A stretch of DNA of 64,000 nt from Erythroxylum novogranatense (GCA_029891385.1 CM057230.1:51625414-51689413), one strand, 5' to 3'; counted from the stretch's first letter, positions 11,050 to 21,268 are shown. Made by a program: numbers and translations. The notes: a model not told the origin generated them from the letters alone.

Positions 11050-12880
11050 TTGATTATTAATATTTTCTATCTCCATTTAATCAGATAATCTATATCCGGA
11101 TTGAATAATTTATCTAATAAATGTTGAAACATAAGAGGAGTAAAACCATATCGATAGCATGAGAAAAAGTAATCATCTAATTCATATAAGGGAATGCAAT
11201 AATACAAGCAAGTAAATAAAACAAAAGTAAAGATTGCAGCCAACTAAATATATATATATAAGGAGTAAAACATAAATAAAAGAGAAATAAAACTTAATTG
11301 TATCATGTTATTCGCTTTTCTTCTTATATATTCAGATTCTGTTATGATAAAATACTTTCATCGTAATCAATATTAAAATCATTTATTCTTATGAATTCTC
11401 CTGTATTTATCATATCTTCAATATCACTATCTATTTCTATTTTCTTTTATTTTCTCATTTCTTTTGGGACAATTATTAGCATAATGACCTATCTGCTTAC
11501 AATAATAACATCTGCATTCTTTAGGATTTGTCTTTCTTTTTTATACATTGGTTTATAAGTTTTTTATATCCTTTTTCTTATAATATCTTGCTTTCCTTCT
11601 CTTAAAATATGGTTTTCTATATTTATATTGTTTTTTCTTTTTATATTTTCGTTTTATCTTTCCATAATAGTATGAACTATCACATCCTACCATTAATGGC
11701 ATTTTGGTTTATCACAACATAATGAAACTCTTTTTCTTAATCCTTTTGTAGCTTTGGCTAAAATAGCATCAGCACACCAATTACTAAATTTATCTCTAAC
11801 ATGTTCTATTCTTTTTCCTAAAGTATCTACATTTCCGTGATTATAAGTTTCTATCAATTTAGTACCCTATGGGTCGGAATTTTAGCAAAAATAAAGGTAA
11901 ATAATTACTAGTATCTCAGAATTTGGTTATAAATATGATAATAATAATCTTGAAAACACAAATATATCTTTCTATGTCACATATATCACATAATTGTAGT
12001 GCATCAAAGCAAGAGTATATCGAGTTATGGTATTAGGATCTTTGACATATTTTCCTTCACCATGAAATTCTAATCTAAAAGTCTCTACTACTTTAGTTAT
12101 AAAATTATCTCGATCGTAATACAAAGCTTGTTTAGTATCTTCATTTATATTTTGCCAAAATCTTTGGGCACTATTTAATAATGTTTTTCCATAAATCCTT
12201 TAACTGCTTCAAAATCCATTTTATTTACTACAACCGCTATTCTTAATGCAGTTTCCCATTTATCTATGGCTTCTTCTATATTGGCAATACAATCTAAATC
12301 TAGATAAATTCCAAATGGATTTATTGTATCTCGCTTTCATTTTTCATAAGGTGTGTATTTATCGAAATTAGTTCCAAGATACATTAAACCAAAGATATCC
12401 TCATTACGGGTTTATCAAAACTTTGATTCTGTCTAAATCAAATATTAGGTTCTGTATTTGTACTAGGGATATCTGTTATGTTTGGATTTTCTGCTTTTAT
12501 TCCTATAGGTTTAATATTAATAAAATTATCTTGGAGATCTAAATTCCCAATTTGTGTTATTAAATTATCTACTTGGTATAATATAGCTTTCATTATCTCG
12601 AGCTATTTTCGACATCTTTTAATTTTTCTAAATGAATAATAAAAGGGTTGTTACCTATCTCTTTTCTTTCTCCCTGTTCTTCTATTTTTATTACTGCTTT
12701 TCTTTATCTTTGATTGTAGTTTTATGATCTATAAGTGCTTTTAAATCAAAAGTCATCTGCTCAAAATATTGTATAATTTTTCTCCATAATAAATTATCGT
12801 TTTTGTACTTCTATTATTTCTTTATCTATTTTAAAGCATCTTCTGTTCTTTTATTATTTTAAAATCTATATTCATTTAAA
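11050..12880 (-). pseudogene. Pararetroviral capsid-like protein with CCHC zinc knuckle, degraded
   Basis: Minus-strand reading of 11469-11516 gives CYYCKQIGHYANNC, a perfect CX2CX4HX4C knuckle followed by basic residues, as at the C-terminus of caulimovirid capsid proteins. Upstream (about 12180-12010) are FWQNIN- and NFITKVVETF-like blocks, typical of the capsid core. Many stops and frameshifts break the region, so no long open frame remains. Boundaries are approximate. Confidence 0.7.
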
Positions 12881-12998
12881 TAACATATATTATTGAACGA
12901 TAAGAAAATAATATAACAATAGTATAATAAAAGCTAACTCAATACTGACTATCCAACAACATAAACAAATTAATTTAAATAATATAAACAAACCTAAG

Positions 12999-13205
12999 AA
13001 CTCCCTTTTCTTATATTCATTCTATAGCTCACAAACACTTAGACTATACTCCTTCAAACTCCTTTACCTATTTTCTTACGCCTTGAGGTAGGAAACGAAA
13101 CAAGGCTGTGCTGAGTATTGCTGAAGGAACTATAGAAGAGTTACCTTGACCCTATGTTCAAGGATTAAGGTTGGGGCTGAAACGCTCGTGAAAAGCTTCA
13201 TGGTA
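12999..13205 (-). repeat. Left arm of a 207-bp near-perfect inverted repeat
   Basis: This is the reverse complement of 13362-13568 with only one visible mismatch (T/C near 13018). The spacer is 13206-13361. The arm is an inverted extra copy of the viral leader segment and sits between the truncated small ORF and the capsid region. Confidence 0.9.
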
Positions 13206-13587
13206 ACCGAACTAAGTGTTCTCCATATGCTTCAACGTCCATTGGTGGGTTTAAGAAATTTCTTACATCCATTCTATAGGCATCACAAACATGATATAGA
13301 GAAATAGGTCCAACACGCTTCCTTACCTAGTTTTTGGATTGACCAAAATATTGCCGGGTCATACCATGAAGCTTTTCACGAGCGTTTCAGCCCCAACCTT
13401 AATCCTTGAACATAGGGTCAAGGTAACTCTTCTATAGTTCCTTCAGCAATACTCAGCACAGCCTTGTTTCGTTTCCTACCTCAAGGCGTAAGAAAATAGG
13501 TAAAGGAGTTTGAAGGAGTATAGTCTAAGTGTTTGTGAGCTATAGAACGAATATAAGAAAAGGGAGTTTATTTATGATGCATGGGAA

Positions 13588-13590
<3 letters not shown>
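13206..13590 (+). repeat. Pararetroviral terminal redundancy, right copy
   Basis: A direct repeat of about 6178-6570. It includes the first codons of the small ORF (to 13274), the leader, and the right arm (13362-13568) of the large inverted repeat. It ends where a (TA)n tract begins. Confidence 0.85.

Positions 13591-13637
<47 letters not shown>
13591..13637. repeat. (TA)n microsatellite at the pararetrovirus junction
   Basis: About 23 TA units lie directly after the viral leader sequence. Endogenous florendovirus-type insertions have been reported beside TA dinucleotide repeats (known from the literature). A shorter TATATATATA run lies at about 5790-5800, near the other end of the insert. 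Confidence 0.9.
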
Positions 13638-13639
<2 letters not shown>

Positions 13640-15974
13640 CCCATATTTTCTTCTCTTTTTCCTGTTTTCCAACCGAAATTCAATCTATCATATCTCTTTC
13701 TACACATTTAAGAAAATTACAAACTATACCGTGTTGGAAAGATCATGAAAAGCTCTACAAGTTTCATGAAGACCCCAACAAGCAATTTTACCCCGAAAGG
13801 TATCAAAATCTAATTGAAACTTCTGCCTATGCACTACCTCTTAAAACAGAACAGTATTTGTAAATTCAGTAACTTTCATTCTCTTCAGTCAAAAATTGCA
13901 CCATAAATATGATCAGAAAGATCACAATGTGATCTACAACTTTTGTGAACAATATGAAATCAAATTCAATGGTTAACTAGGTCAAACAATTCAGTGAATG
14001 CTGCTGCCCCTGTAAGTACTCAATCTGGACAGTAATGTTCTAAATAGTATATCTCCTTGCACAAATGTCAAATAAATGCATACTTTATACCTATGGAAAG
14101 ATCAAACACAATTCTACACTTCTCATGAAGGGCTTCAAAGCCAATTCCATCTCTAACAAGCTTAAAACTTTCATGCAAGTTACTGATCAGGGCAGAAGTC
14201 AATAACCTCATGCAGGTACAGATTTTGAAAATTCATTACTCCCATATCTGATCTCCAACAATTACATGATATATACCATTTTCAAGATAATTTCTTCCTC
14301 TACAACTCTTCAGAAGATCAATTAAGCCAATTCAATTCACAGAAATTGCTAAAATTGCTTCTAATCAGAATGTGCACCAAATCCACTCTTAGTCTAGGTT
14401 TCACCAAATTGTTCAAAATCAGTCAATATTCCACAGTGCATATCTCCCAATATACAGATCGAAAAATTTCAAAATCAGTGAGAATGGAAAGATAACTTGA
14501 TAAGCTTCAACTTTCATTTAGAAAATTTTCCCTAATTCCTTCTCGATTAATTTAGAAAAATCAGTAAAACTAGTAGATCATTGGTTCGGTTACTGTTCAC
14601 AGTAACCTTAACAGTAACTTTCCATGCTAAAATTCACCCTCTTAAGGCTAAAATTAGACAAAACCTATTTCATACAAAAATGTAGCCAACAAACCAAAGT
14701 TTAATTGAGAATAAACCTTGACTCATTTGCATAACCATACAATGAGTTATGCTCAAAACAGTACAGTAGGTCAAAAACCAATTTTCAGCTTTACTTCTCC
14801 AATACACTTCCTATCATGCCAATTCAAATTCTACTACCATAAGCATCTCAATTGGACACAAAATCAGTCCCTATATCATGCCTACATTCACTAGTAATAA
14901 CCACCATAATTTGGCAGCACTTACCTCTTACATTTCATGCAAGAATAAACATCAATATTCAATCCAAAACAAGCTAAAACACTTCAATCATATGACTTTA
15001 GCAAGTCCTACTTAAACCTAGTCTTATACCCACCAATTCAAACACTAATTTTCATCAAATTAATGCATCAATAAGCATAATAATTACACCATAAGTCCCA
15101 TTGAATGCATCTAATAACTAAGGCATTAAATTCATAATCAAAGCATCATTAAAGCTTAACTTAATCACTAACCTACTTAGCTTCCAAACTTCAATTCTCT
15201 TCAATTCTTTCTTTGCTTCTAACCCCATGCAAGTGTAAGTTCTCCATGGCAAGACAACAACTTGGTTGCATGAAGGAAAGCTTGAGTTTGGAGGAAGGAT
15301 TTACTTAGAAAAGAAGAAAATTGATGGAGGTATGCAAAAAGGGAAGTAGGTTTCGGTGGAGCTTAGAAAACAAGCCAAACATTCAACTTTTTCATTCTTT
15401 TACAAAGCAAAACCGCGGGAGGGAGATAAGGAAGCATTCAATGAAGGCTAGGTGTCAAAAGTCTACTAGTCCAAGGTTAAAAGAAAAGTCAAAGTAACTT
15501 TAAACAATTAAAAACAAATTATTGGATAAGATTTAGAAATCCTACTACAATTTGACCCATTCTAGTCCAATGACCCTAATTTCAATTCTAAAATCATATA
15601 CCCAATATGACAGTGTCATTTGATAGCAATTTTCGCTACCGAAAAGCAACAGATTCGCCACTTGGCAATTTTTTTCCGGTCCAGGAATTTTCTCCGGAAA
15701 ATTTCAGAAAAATTCTTGAAAATCCCTTAAAATATAAAACACTCAATGGCGCACTCAGAATAATTTTTCAAACCCAATAACCACGTTAATCACAATAAAA
15801 TTACATTAGGCATGAAAACCGAGAATGTCATGTAGGCATGTACAGTTATTTCATGTGCACAGATTTCACTGTTCACTAGTACCAGTATGCATGGACAATA
15901 CGAATAAATCCCTATCAATCTCTTCCTATGCCAATTTACTATTTTACCCTTCCTGTCGGGGGTGGGATGTTACA
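13638..15974 (-). repeat. Right segment of family-A LTR copy 1 (promoter-side half)
   Basis: This is the 5' half of the minus-strand solo LTR, resuming after the viral insert. It holds no coding sequence. A GAGCATAACTCA motif (minus strand, about 14740) is shared with the other LTR families, but the CGTCGCGACG array found in copies 2 and 3 is absent here. The LTR 5' terminus is at 15974. Confidence 0.7.
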
Positions 15975-15979
15975 TGCCC

Positions 15980-16241
15980 TGGGTTTAGTATCGTTGGCTC
16001 TCCTACATACAACACACAACTCCATCTTCAGTCTACCATTACTCCCTCTACACTTGCTACCATCGAAGCCAATCCTTCCTAACAAACTCCTAGCTGTATA
16101 TAACTAATTTTTGTTATGTCAGAGAGAATAAAATCTCGTAGTCTAGAACATTTCAGTCTGTATATATTACACTCGAAGCAAATAAAATAAGTAAGCAGAA
16201 AGGTTTTACACACTACACTCTCTTTTTTCCCTCTCTCTTCT
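15980..16241 (+). repeat. Copia 5' LTR, right fragment
   Basis: This matches the rest of the 3' LTR (20682-20943), including a TATATAAC element near 16097 that could be its TATA box. It ends in TCTCTTCT just before the primer binding site. Confidence 0.9.
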
Positions 16242-16254
16242 TGGTATCAGAGCC
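16242..16254 (+). other. Copia primer binding site (initiator tRNA-Met)
   Basis: TGGTATCAGAGCC directly follows the 5' LTR. It is complementary to the 3' end of plant initiator tRNA-Met, the usual primer for Copia reverse transcription. Confidence 0.95.
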
Positions 16255-16275
16255 ACCCTACTGACCAACGTCACA

Positions 16276-17240
16276 ATGGCTCAAGATTCATCCTCAACCT
16301 CCAATCAAACTCGACAATCATAGATCACCACCCCTCTATTAGACTTTCCAGCCTTGACAAAAACATTAAACTTCAACTTGCCAATCAAATTGGACAAAAC
16401 CAACTTCATCAATTGGAGAGCACAGGTGACAACAACAATCCGAGCCCTTGAATTGGAAAATTTCATTTAATCAAATGTGTCTCCACCTCCATAAGTTATC
16501 ACAGAACCTGCTCCAACACCAGCAGAAGCTCCTCAAACTGTTGTAAATCTAGAATACCGTTTATGGCGCAGATTAGATCAGCTACTTCTTTATTGGCTAC
16601 TCTTAACTATAGGTGAGGATGTGGTAGGTCAGGTAAATCAATCCTCCACCTCTCTTGAATGTTGGAAAATATTATAAAATTTGTATGCACAAACATCAAT
16701 GGTTCAGGTCCTGCAGTTAAAACAACAACTGTCAACAATTCAAAAAGGCTCACAGATAATTTCAGATTACATTTAGAAGATAAAATCAATTGGAGACTCT
16801 CTTATAGTAGCAGGACATGCAATACCATATCATGAACTTATTCTAAGTGCTTTAAATGGCCTAGGCTATGATTATAACCCAGTGGTGGTTCTCCTAACTC
16901 ACACAATGAAGAATGCAACTCTACAAGATGTGCAATATAGTCTTATGATGCATTAAACCAGATTTGAGCAACTAAATGCAGCATCTCACACTCTAACTAT
17001 TTATTCTCCTTCAGCCAATCTTGTGTCATTTAACAGAAATCACACTCAATCTCGTAATCAACAAGGTCGTCAAGCTCCTAGAGGAAGAGGGGGTCGTGGA
17101 AGAGGACGATGGATTGGTGTCAATCGCCTATACTACCATCTATGTCAAAAACCAGGTCATGATGCCCTTCGGTGCTACAAGCGTTTTGGCCAGTCATGGC
17201 ATGGAAATCAGCAATTGAAGCAGCCAAATTCATCCACACA
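16276..17240 (+). pseudogene. Copia gag (capsid/nucleocapsid), with stops
   Basis: From ATG 16276 the translation starts MAQDSSSTSNQTRQS and shows LDKTNFINWRAQV, the plant Copia gag signature, but a TAG follows within 20 codons and more stops come later. The nucleocapsid knuckle near 17130-17170 reads YYHLCQKPGHDALRC. The first cysteine of CX2CX4HX4C is Tyr, so the zinc knuckle is broken. Gag normally packages the element RNA. Confidence 0.8.
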
Positions 17241-17832
17241 GCATCACTCTCAAAATACTGGTCAACACCACACATACAATGGGTCACCACAAACCTTTCT
17301 AGCTCAAACAAGTGCTGGTTCTAACCAACCTAATGCCTCTACTTGGTATGTAGACTCTGGAGCTACAAATCATATTACTGTCGATCTTAATAATCTCTCC
17401 ATTGGTTCAGACTATACTGGTAATGATCACAACACATTAGGTCATAGAAACTCTCTTCCTATTACACATATTGGCTCATCTTACATTCAATTTCAAGACA
17501 ATAAACACACACCACTATCTTTACATCAAATACTCCATGTTCCAAGTATCACTAAAAATCTGTTGAGCATTTCCAAAATCACAAAAGACAACCATGTAAT
17601 TGTGGAATTTTCTGAAACAATGTGTTTGTTCAAGGATAAGGACACGAGGAAAATTCTTCTCAAGGGGATACTTCAGGATGGCCTCTACAACCTTGATGTT
17701 CCACCTCAAACTCAACTCATCACTCAATCAAAGAACACTCCACTGCCATCCTCTCCTCCGAGCACCTCTAGCTTAGTTCCTTACCCACAAACTTTTTCTA
17801 CTCAGCTTTCTACAAATGATGTTAATGTTTGA
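17241..17832 (+). pseudogene. Copia aspartic protease region
   Basis: The open frame 17023-17832 continues from the gag knuckle into STWYVDSGATNHIT (about 17338-17380), the Copia protease active site, then LHVPSITKNLLSISKI, the typical protease C-terminal part. A stop follows at 17830 before the pre-integrase domain (HAKLSHLSS). The polyprotein is broken here, but the protease core itself looks intact. Confidence 0.85.
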
Positions 17833-18600
17833 CATGCTAAACTTAGCCACCTATCATCTAATGTACTTAAATAGGTTCATAATTCAATGAAAATTCGTCT
17901 TAATACCAAAGAATTGAAATTCTGTGATTCATGCAAACAAGGCAAGCTTCATAAAGTACCTTTTCAAACTCATGATATTTCTGCCAAATATCCCTTAAAA
18001 TTTGTCTATTCAAATATTTGGGTTCCTTCCTCTTTGCTTTCAACCGAAGGCCATAGGTATTATTTGATATTTGTGGATGCTTACACAAGATTCATATAGT
18101 TTTATCCACTGAAACTTAAATTCGAAGCTCTTGCAACCTTTATTCAATTCAAAACCTTTATTGAGCTTCAACTAAACAAAAAAATCAAAGCTTTACACAC
18201 AGACATGGGTAGGGAATATAAAGCTTTCTTTCCTTTTCTAACTAAGCATGGGATTCAAACACGTTTAAGCTATCCATACACCCACCAACAAAATGGCATA
18301 ACTGAAAGAAAACACCGTCATATCACTGAAACAGGGCTCACATTACTAGCCCATGCCCATCTACCCTTGCGACTTTGACTTGAGGCCTCACCATAGCCAC
18401 TTTTCTTATAAACAACCTACCATCTGCCAAATTACAAAACCTCTCCCCATTTGAACTCTTATACCACAAAAAGCCTAACTACAGCTATCTTAAAACCTTA
18501 GACCGCACATGCTTTCCATACCTTCGTTTCTATTCCCATCACAAATTTAATTTCCACACAACAAAATGCATTTTCCTAGGATATAGCCTTGTCCATAAAG
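17833..18600 (+). pseudogene. Copia pre-integrase and integrase
   Basis: 17887-18099 encodes the pre-integrase zinc-binding end (CDSCKQGKLHKVPF) and the first part of the core (FVYSNIWVPS, where the family has an Asp). The core continues to about 18480 with ALHTDMGREY and YPYTHQQNGITERKHRHI, which carry the remaining catalytic acidic residues. Stops at about 18100 and frameshifts near 18380 inactivate it. Integrase would insert the element's cDNA in the nucleus. Confidence 0.8.
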
Positions 18601-19167
18601 GTTACAAATGTCTTACCAACAAAGCACAAACTTCATATCTCTAGGCATGTTGAATTTAATGAACTTGATTTTCCTTATCCTCCTTTTTTTCCCTCAAACA
18701 CCTCAACTGCCTCTTCTTCATCTCCTAGTTTACCATTATTTGTTTTACAACCTGCAGTTTCTCCACACCAATTTCTTTATCCTCGGCCATCCTTACGCAG
18801 CTATCTTGTGCAAGAATCGTCTCCTATGCCTTCCTACTCCACAGCACATCATCATGTATTCCCTACATTTCCTGCTCTTCCTCTCATTGCTACTTCTTCT
18901 TCTCCACAACCTGCCTCACCCACTTCAGCTTCAACACATATTTTAACCACTAACTCTCACCCTGCTGTCCATAATGCTCCTCCCACACTCACTTCTACTC
19001 ATCCTATGCAAACTAGATCTAAAAACGACATTTTCAAACCCAAAATCTATTTGGCCTCTCTTCATTCTCTCCCCTCCGCAGAACCAATCACTGTTAACCA
19101 AGCCCTCAGCACTCCAGTCCGGTATAATGTTATGTGTGAAGAAATCTCTGCTTTCCAGAAAAACTAA
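18589..19167 (+). pseudogene. Copia integrase C-terminus and Ser/Pro-rich linker
   Basis: A 192-codon frame rich in Ser, Pro and Thr joins integrase to reverse transcriptase and ends with MQTRSKNDIFKPK, the typical plant Copia linker before RT (HPMQTRSK...I.KPK). It is a normal, poorly conserved part of the polyprotein. Confidence 0.75.
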
Positions 19168-19197
19168 ACATGCACCTTAGTACCCTATGATCCCTCA

Positions 19198-19860
19198 ATG
19201 CACATTCTAGGCACTAAATGGGTTTTTCGAACCAAGTATACTGCTGGTGGCACGATAGCTAAACACAAGCCCCGCCTTGTGGCAAAAGGGTTTTCCCAAA
19301 CCCCTAATATTGACTTCTCGGATACCTACTCTCCTATGCTTAAAGCCTCAACCATCAAGGTAGTCCTATCCTTTGCTGCTTCCCACAATTGGAGCATTCA
19401 ACAAGTCGACATTAACAATGCCTTTCTAAATGGTGACCTTCATGAACTTGTCTACATTACTCATCCTCAAGGTTTTGAAAATCCCTCTCTCCCTAATCAT
19501 GTTTGCAAACTCTCTAAAATCCTTTATGGCCTGAAGCAGGCCCCAAGGGCATGGTATCACAAACTTCGATATGCTCTTCTCTAATGGGGTTTTCACAATT
19601 CCAAAGCTGACACTTCTATGTTCTACTTACATACCAATGGCACTCTCCTCATTCTATTAGTCTACGTGGATGATATTCTCATCACAGGCAACAACACATC
19701 ACAGATAAATTCAATCATCACAAAACTCAGTACACAATTTGCTCTCAAAACCTTGAGCAATTTACATTACTTTTTGGGATTTGAAGTTTACAGAAACAAT
19801 ATAGGCTTATTTCTATCTCAAAGTAGATATATTCGAAGTTTATTTACCTAGGCTAATATA
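19198..19860 (+). pseudogene. Copia reverse transcriptase
   Basis: 19198-19584 contains GTKWVFRTKY, KPRLVAKGFSQ, QVDINNAFLNGDL and LYGLKQAPRAWY. After a stop at about 19582, 19618-19851 contains the catalytic YVDDILITG and LHYFLGFEV. This is a complete set of Copia RT motifs. The internal stop and a stop at 19849 inactivate it. Confidence 0.9.
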
Positions 19861-20623
19861 CTGCTTTGTAAGCCTTGCTCCACTCCAACTTCCATAGGGA
19901 TCATAGTCTCACATCATGAAGGTGTACCGTTTTGCCAATCCTTCTTTGTATTGCAGCCTGGTTGGTGCTCTCCAATACCTCTGCATTATGTGCCCTGACA
20001 TTAGTTTTGTGGTAAATAAACTCAACCAATTTCTCTCGACTCCTCTTACTCCTCACTAGATTGCCCTAAAAAGAGTGCTACGTTACCTGAAAGGCACCTT
20101 CGATCTTGGGTTACTGTTCCGATCGTCGTCCTCTCCTCCTGATCTTCAGGCGTTCAGCGATTCAGACTGGGCGAACTTGCCAGACGATCGTAAGTCCACC
20201 AACGGTGGCTGTGTCTTCCTTGGAGACAACCTCATTTTTTGGAGATCTAAGAAATAGACGGTGGTCGCGTGATCCAGTACTGAGGCCGAATACCGAGCTC
20301 TATCTCAGCTCTCTATTGAAGTCCTCTGGTTAACTTCACTTCTCTCTGAGCTTGGGTTCCAGCCTCCCCGATCTCCAATTCTCTGGTGCGATAACAACGG
20401 GACTGGATCTATCTCCTAAAATCTCATGTTTCACTCCCGCACCAAGCACATAGAGATCGATGTCCACTTTGTGTGTGACAAAATAGCAGCGGGTCTCCTG
20501 GAGGTGCGATATGTCCCCACTGCTGACCAGCTCGCCGACTTACTCACCAAGCCTCTCTCTGTCGCACGGTTCCAAGAATTGACTTTCAAACTCAACCTAG
20601 CTCTCAACCTAAGTTTTGTTTGA
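19861..20623 (+). pseudogene. Copia RNase H and C-terminus
   Basis: 20075-20257 has LRYLKGTFDLGL and FSDSDWANLPDDRKSTNGG, the RNase H core. After a stop, SSTEAEYRALSQ appears near 20280. 20426-20623 has RTKHIEIDVHFV and PTADQLADLLTKPL, the usual Copia pol C-terminus. Several stops and a frameshift break the region. Confidence 0.85.
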
Positions 20624-20943
20624 GTGGGGGTCTAAAGAATTCTGCCCAATCATCTAAGTCCTTGGGCCAGACGACTTGCCCTGGGCCCAGTATCGTTGGC
20701 TCTCCTACAAACAACACATAACTCTATCTTCAGTCTACCACTACTCCCTCTACGCTTGCTACCACCGAAGCCAATCCTTCCCAACAAACTCCCAGCTATA
20801 TATAACTAATTTCTATTATGTCAGTAAGAATAAAATCTCGTAGTCTAGAACATTTCAGTTTGTATATATTACACTCGAAGCAAATAAAATAAGTAAGCAG
20901 AAAGGTTTTAGACAATACACTCTCTTCTCTTCCTTTCTCTTCA
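20621..20943 (+). repeat. Copia polypurine tract and 3' LTR
   Basis: The tract TGAGTGGGGG (20621-20630) primes plus-strand DNA and is followed by the 313-bp 3' LTR (20631-20943). The LTR ends TCTCTTCA and is flanked by the duplicated target CGGTC. Confidence 0.9.
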
Positions 20944-20948
20944 CGGTC

Positions 20949-20990
20949 TCATTAACCTTATCGAAGCTGGTCCTCCAAACCTTCGCCCTG
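20949..20990 (+). pseudogene. LBD gene exon 1, second part
   Basis: Directly after the Copia target duplication the LBD frame resumes with LINLIEAGPPNLRP, the conserved end of exon 1 in class II LBD genes. A consensus donor GTACGT follows at 20991. Total exon 1 length without the insertion would be 184 bp, ending in phase 1. Confidence 0.85.
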
Positions 20991-21094
20991 GTACGTAATT
21001 AAACATGCATGCATAAAGATAGTCTTTGATTTAAAGATATAAACGATTAGGTTGTTAAGTTTCATCTGTTTTTATTTCGCTTTGGGTACTGCAA
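20991..21094 (+). other. LBD intron 1 with a mutated acceptor
   Basis: The donor is GTACGT. At the position expected from the protein alignment the 3' end reads TGCAA|CTATATTC, where TGCAG would be expected. The AG acceptor therefore seems changed to AA, which would block normal splicing. The next AG (TTCAG, about 21101-21105) would shift the frame. Confidence 0.6.
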
Positions 21095-21268
21095 CTATAT
21101 TCAGGTCATTGCTATACGAGGCTTGTGGAAGGGTGGCGAATCCAGTGTCTGGATCAGTTGGTTTGCTTTGGTCCGGGAATTGGGCAGTGTGCCAAGCAGC
21201 TGTTGAAGCTGTATTCGGTCGATCATCCATCATGCAAGTTCCTTCTTCTTGTTCGGAGACAGAGGAAG
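21095..21268 (+). pseudogene. LBD gene exon 2 (conserved LOB-domain half)
   Basis: The frame reads [20 protein letters not shown] then [20 protein letters not shown], the highly conserved second half of the class II LOB domain ([22 protein letters not shown]). It continues with SSCSETEEG and meets a GTAAGG donor-like sequence at 21269. A LINE is inserted 20 bases further on. With exon 1 it forms an almost complete LOB domain, so the gene was probably functional until recently. Confidence 0.85.

Larger units (their letters stand above)
5870..13590 (-). mobile_element. Endogenous pararetrovirus (Caulimoviridae-like), rearranged and inactive
   Basis: A minus-strand array of pararetroviral genes lies within the solo LTR. 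In viral order it holds a small first ORF and leader, capsid-like protein with CCHC knuckle, movement-protein motif, two aspartic-protease-like domains, reverse transcriptase, RNase H, and a downstream ORF possibly of the transactivator class. There are no LTRs and no integrase. A roughly 390-bp direct repeat (about 6178-6570 and 13206-13590) is spaced by 7.03 kb, close to a full caulimovirid genome length, as expected from a terminally redundant copy of a circular genome. All genes carry frameshifts or stops. A (TA)n tract adjoins the right end. Capsid before movement protein recalls, from memory, cavemovirus/solendovirus order; the genus is unresolved. Confidence 0.85.
4335..15974 (-). mobile_element. 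Gypsy-type solo LTR, family A copy 1, itself interrupted by a pararetrovirus
   Basis: The ends TGTAACACCCC (4335) and GGATGTTACA (15974) form the TG...CA termini of a long LTR, flanked by a perfect 5-bp duplication TGCCC (4330-4334 and 15975-15979). The orientation is minus, because the related LTR at 21656-24625 has its TATA box in the opposite sense. Without the viral insert it is about 3.9 kb, longer than the other family-A copies (about 2.9 kb). There is no gypsy polyprotein inside; the only pol-like sequence is pararetroviral. A conserved hairpin pair (about 4749-4796) and an exon-like segment (5376-5442) match the other copies. The long LTR and the initiator-tRNA PBS seen beside copy 3 suggest a Del/Tekay-like chromovirus, by inference. 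Confidence 0.85.
4284..20943 (+). mobile_element. Ty1/Copia LTR retrotransposon, degenerate, carrying a nested solo LTR
   Basis: This Copia element has 313-bp LTRs (5' LTR split as 4284-4334 and 15980-16241; 3' LTR 20631-20943). It is flanked by the 5-bp duplication CGGTC (4279-4283, 20944-20948). Without the 11.6 kb insertion in its 5' LTR it is about 5.0 kb, normal for plant Copia. Domain order on + is gag, zinc knuckle, aspartic protease, integrase, reverse transcriptase, RNase H, which is the Copia order. The LTRs begin TCTAAAG rather than TG in both copies. By eye the two LTRs differ at roughly two dozen positions, and the internal frame has many stops, so the insertion is old. It lies in the sense direction inside exon 1 of the LBD gene. 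Confidence 0.9.

Noticed and set aside
13529..13711. 60-codon ORF with an Ile-Tyr run
   Set aside because: It is a translation of the (TA)n tract and viral leader, not a gene.
4335..15974. A complete gypsy retrotransposon with its own polyprotein
   Set aside because: The only pol-like domains inside are pararetroviral (Caulimoviridae-type RT, movement protein, no integrase), and no second LTR copy exists. It is a solo LTR carrying a virus.
18608..18946. 112-codon Leu-rich ORF in another frame
   Set aside because: It overlaps the Copia Ser/Pro-rich linker in a shifted frame. The linker frame ends in the family motif MQTRSK.
21095..21268. A functional single-exon LBD gene starting at ATG 21052
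   Set aside because: The ATG at 21052 is intronic. The LOB domain needs exon 1, which is interrupted, and the acceptor is mutated.
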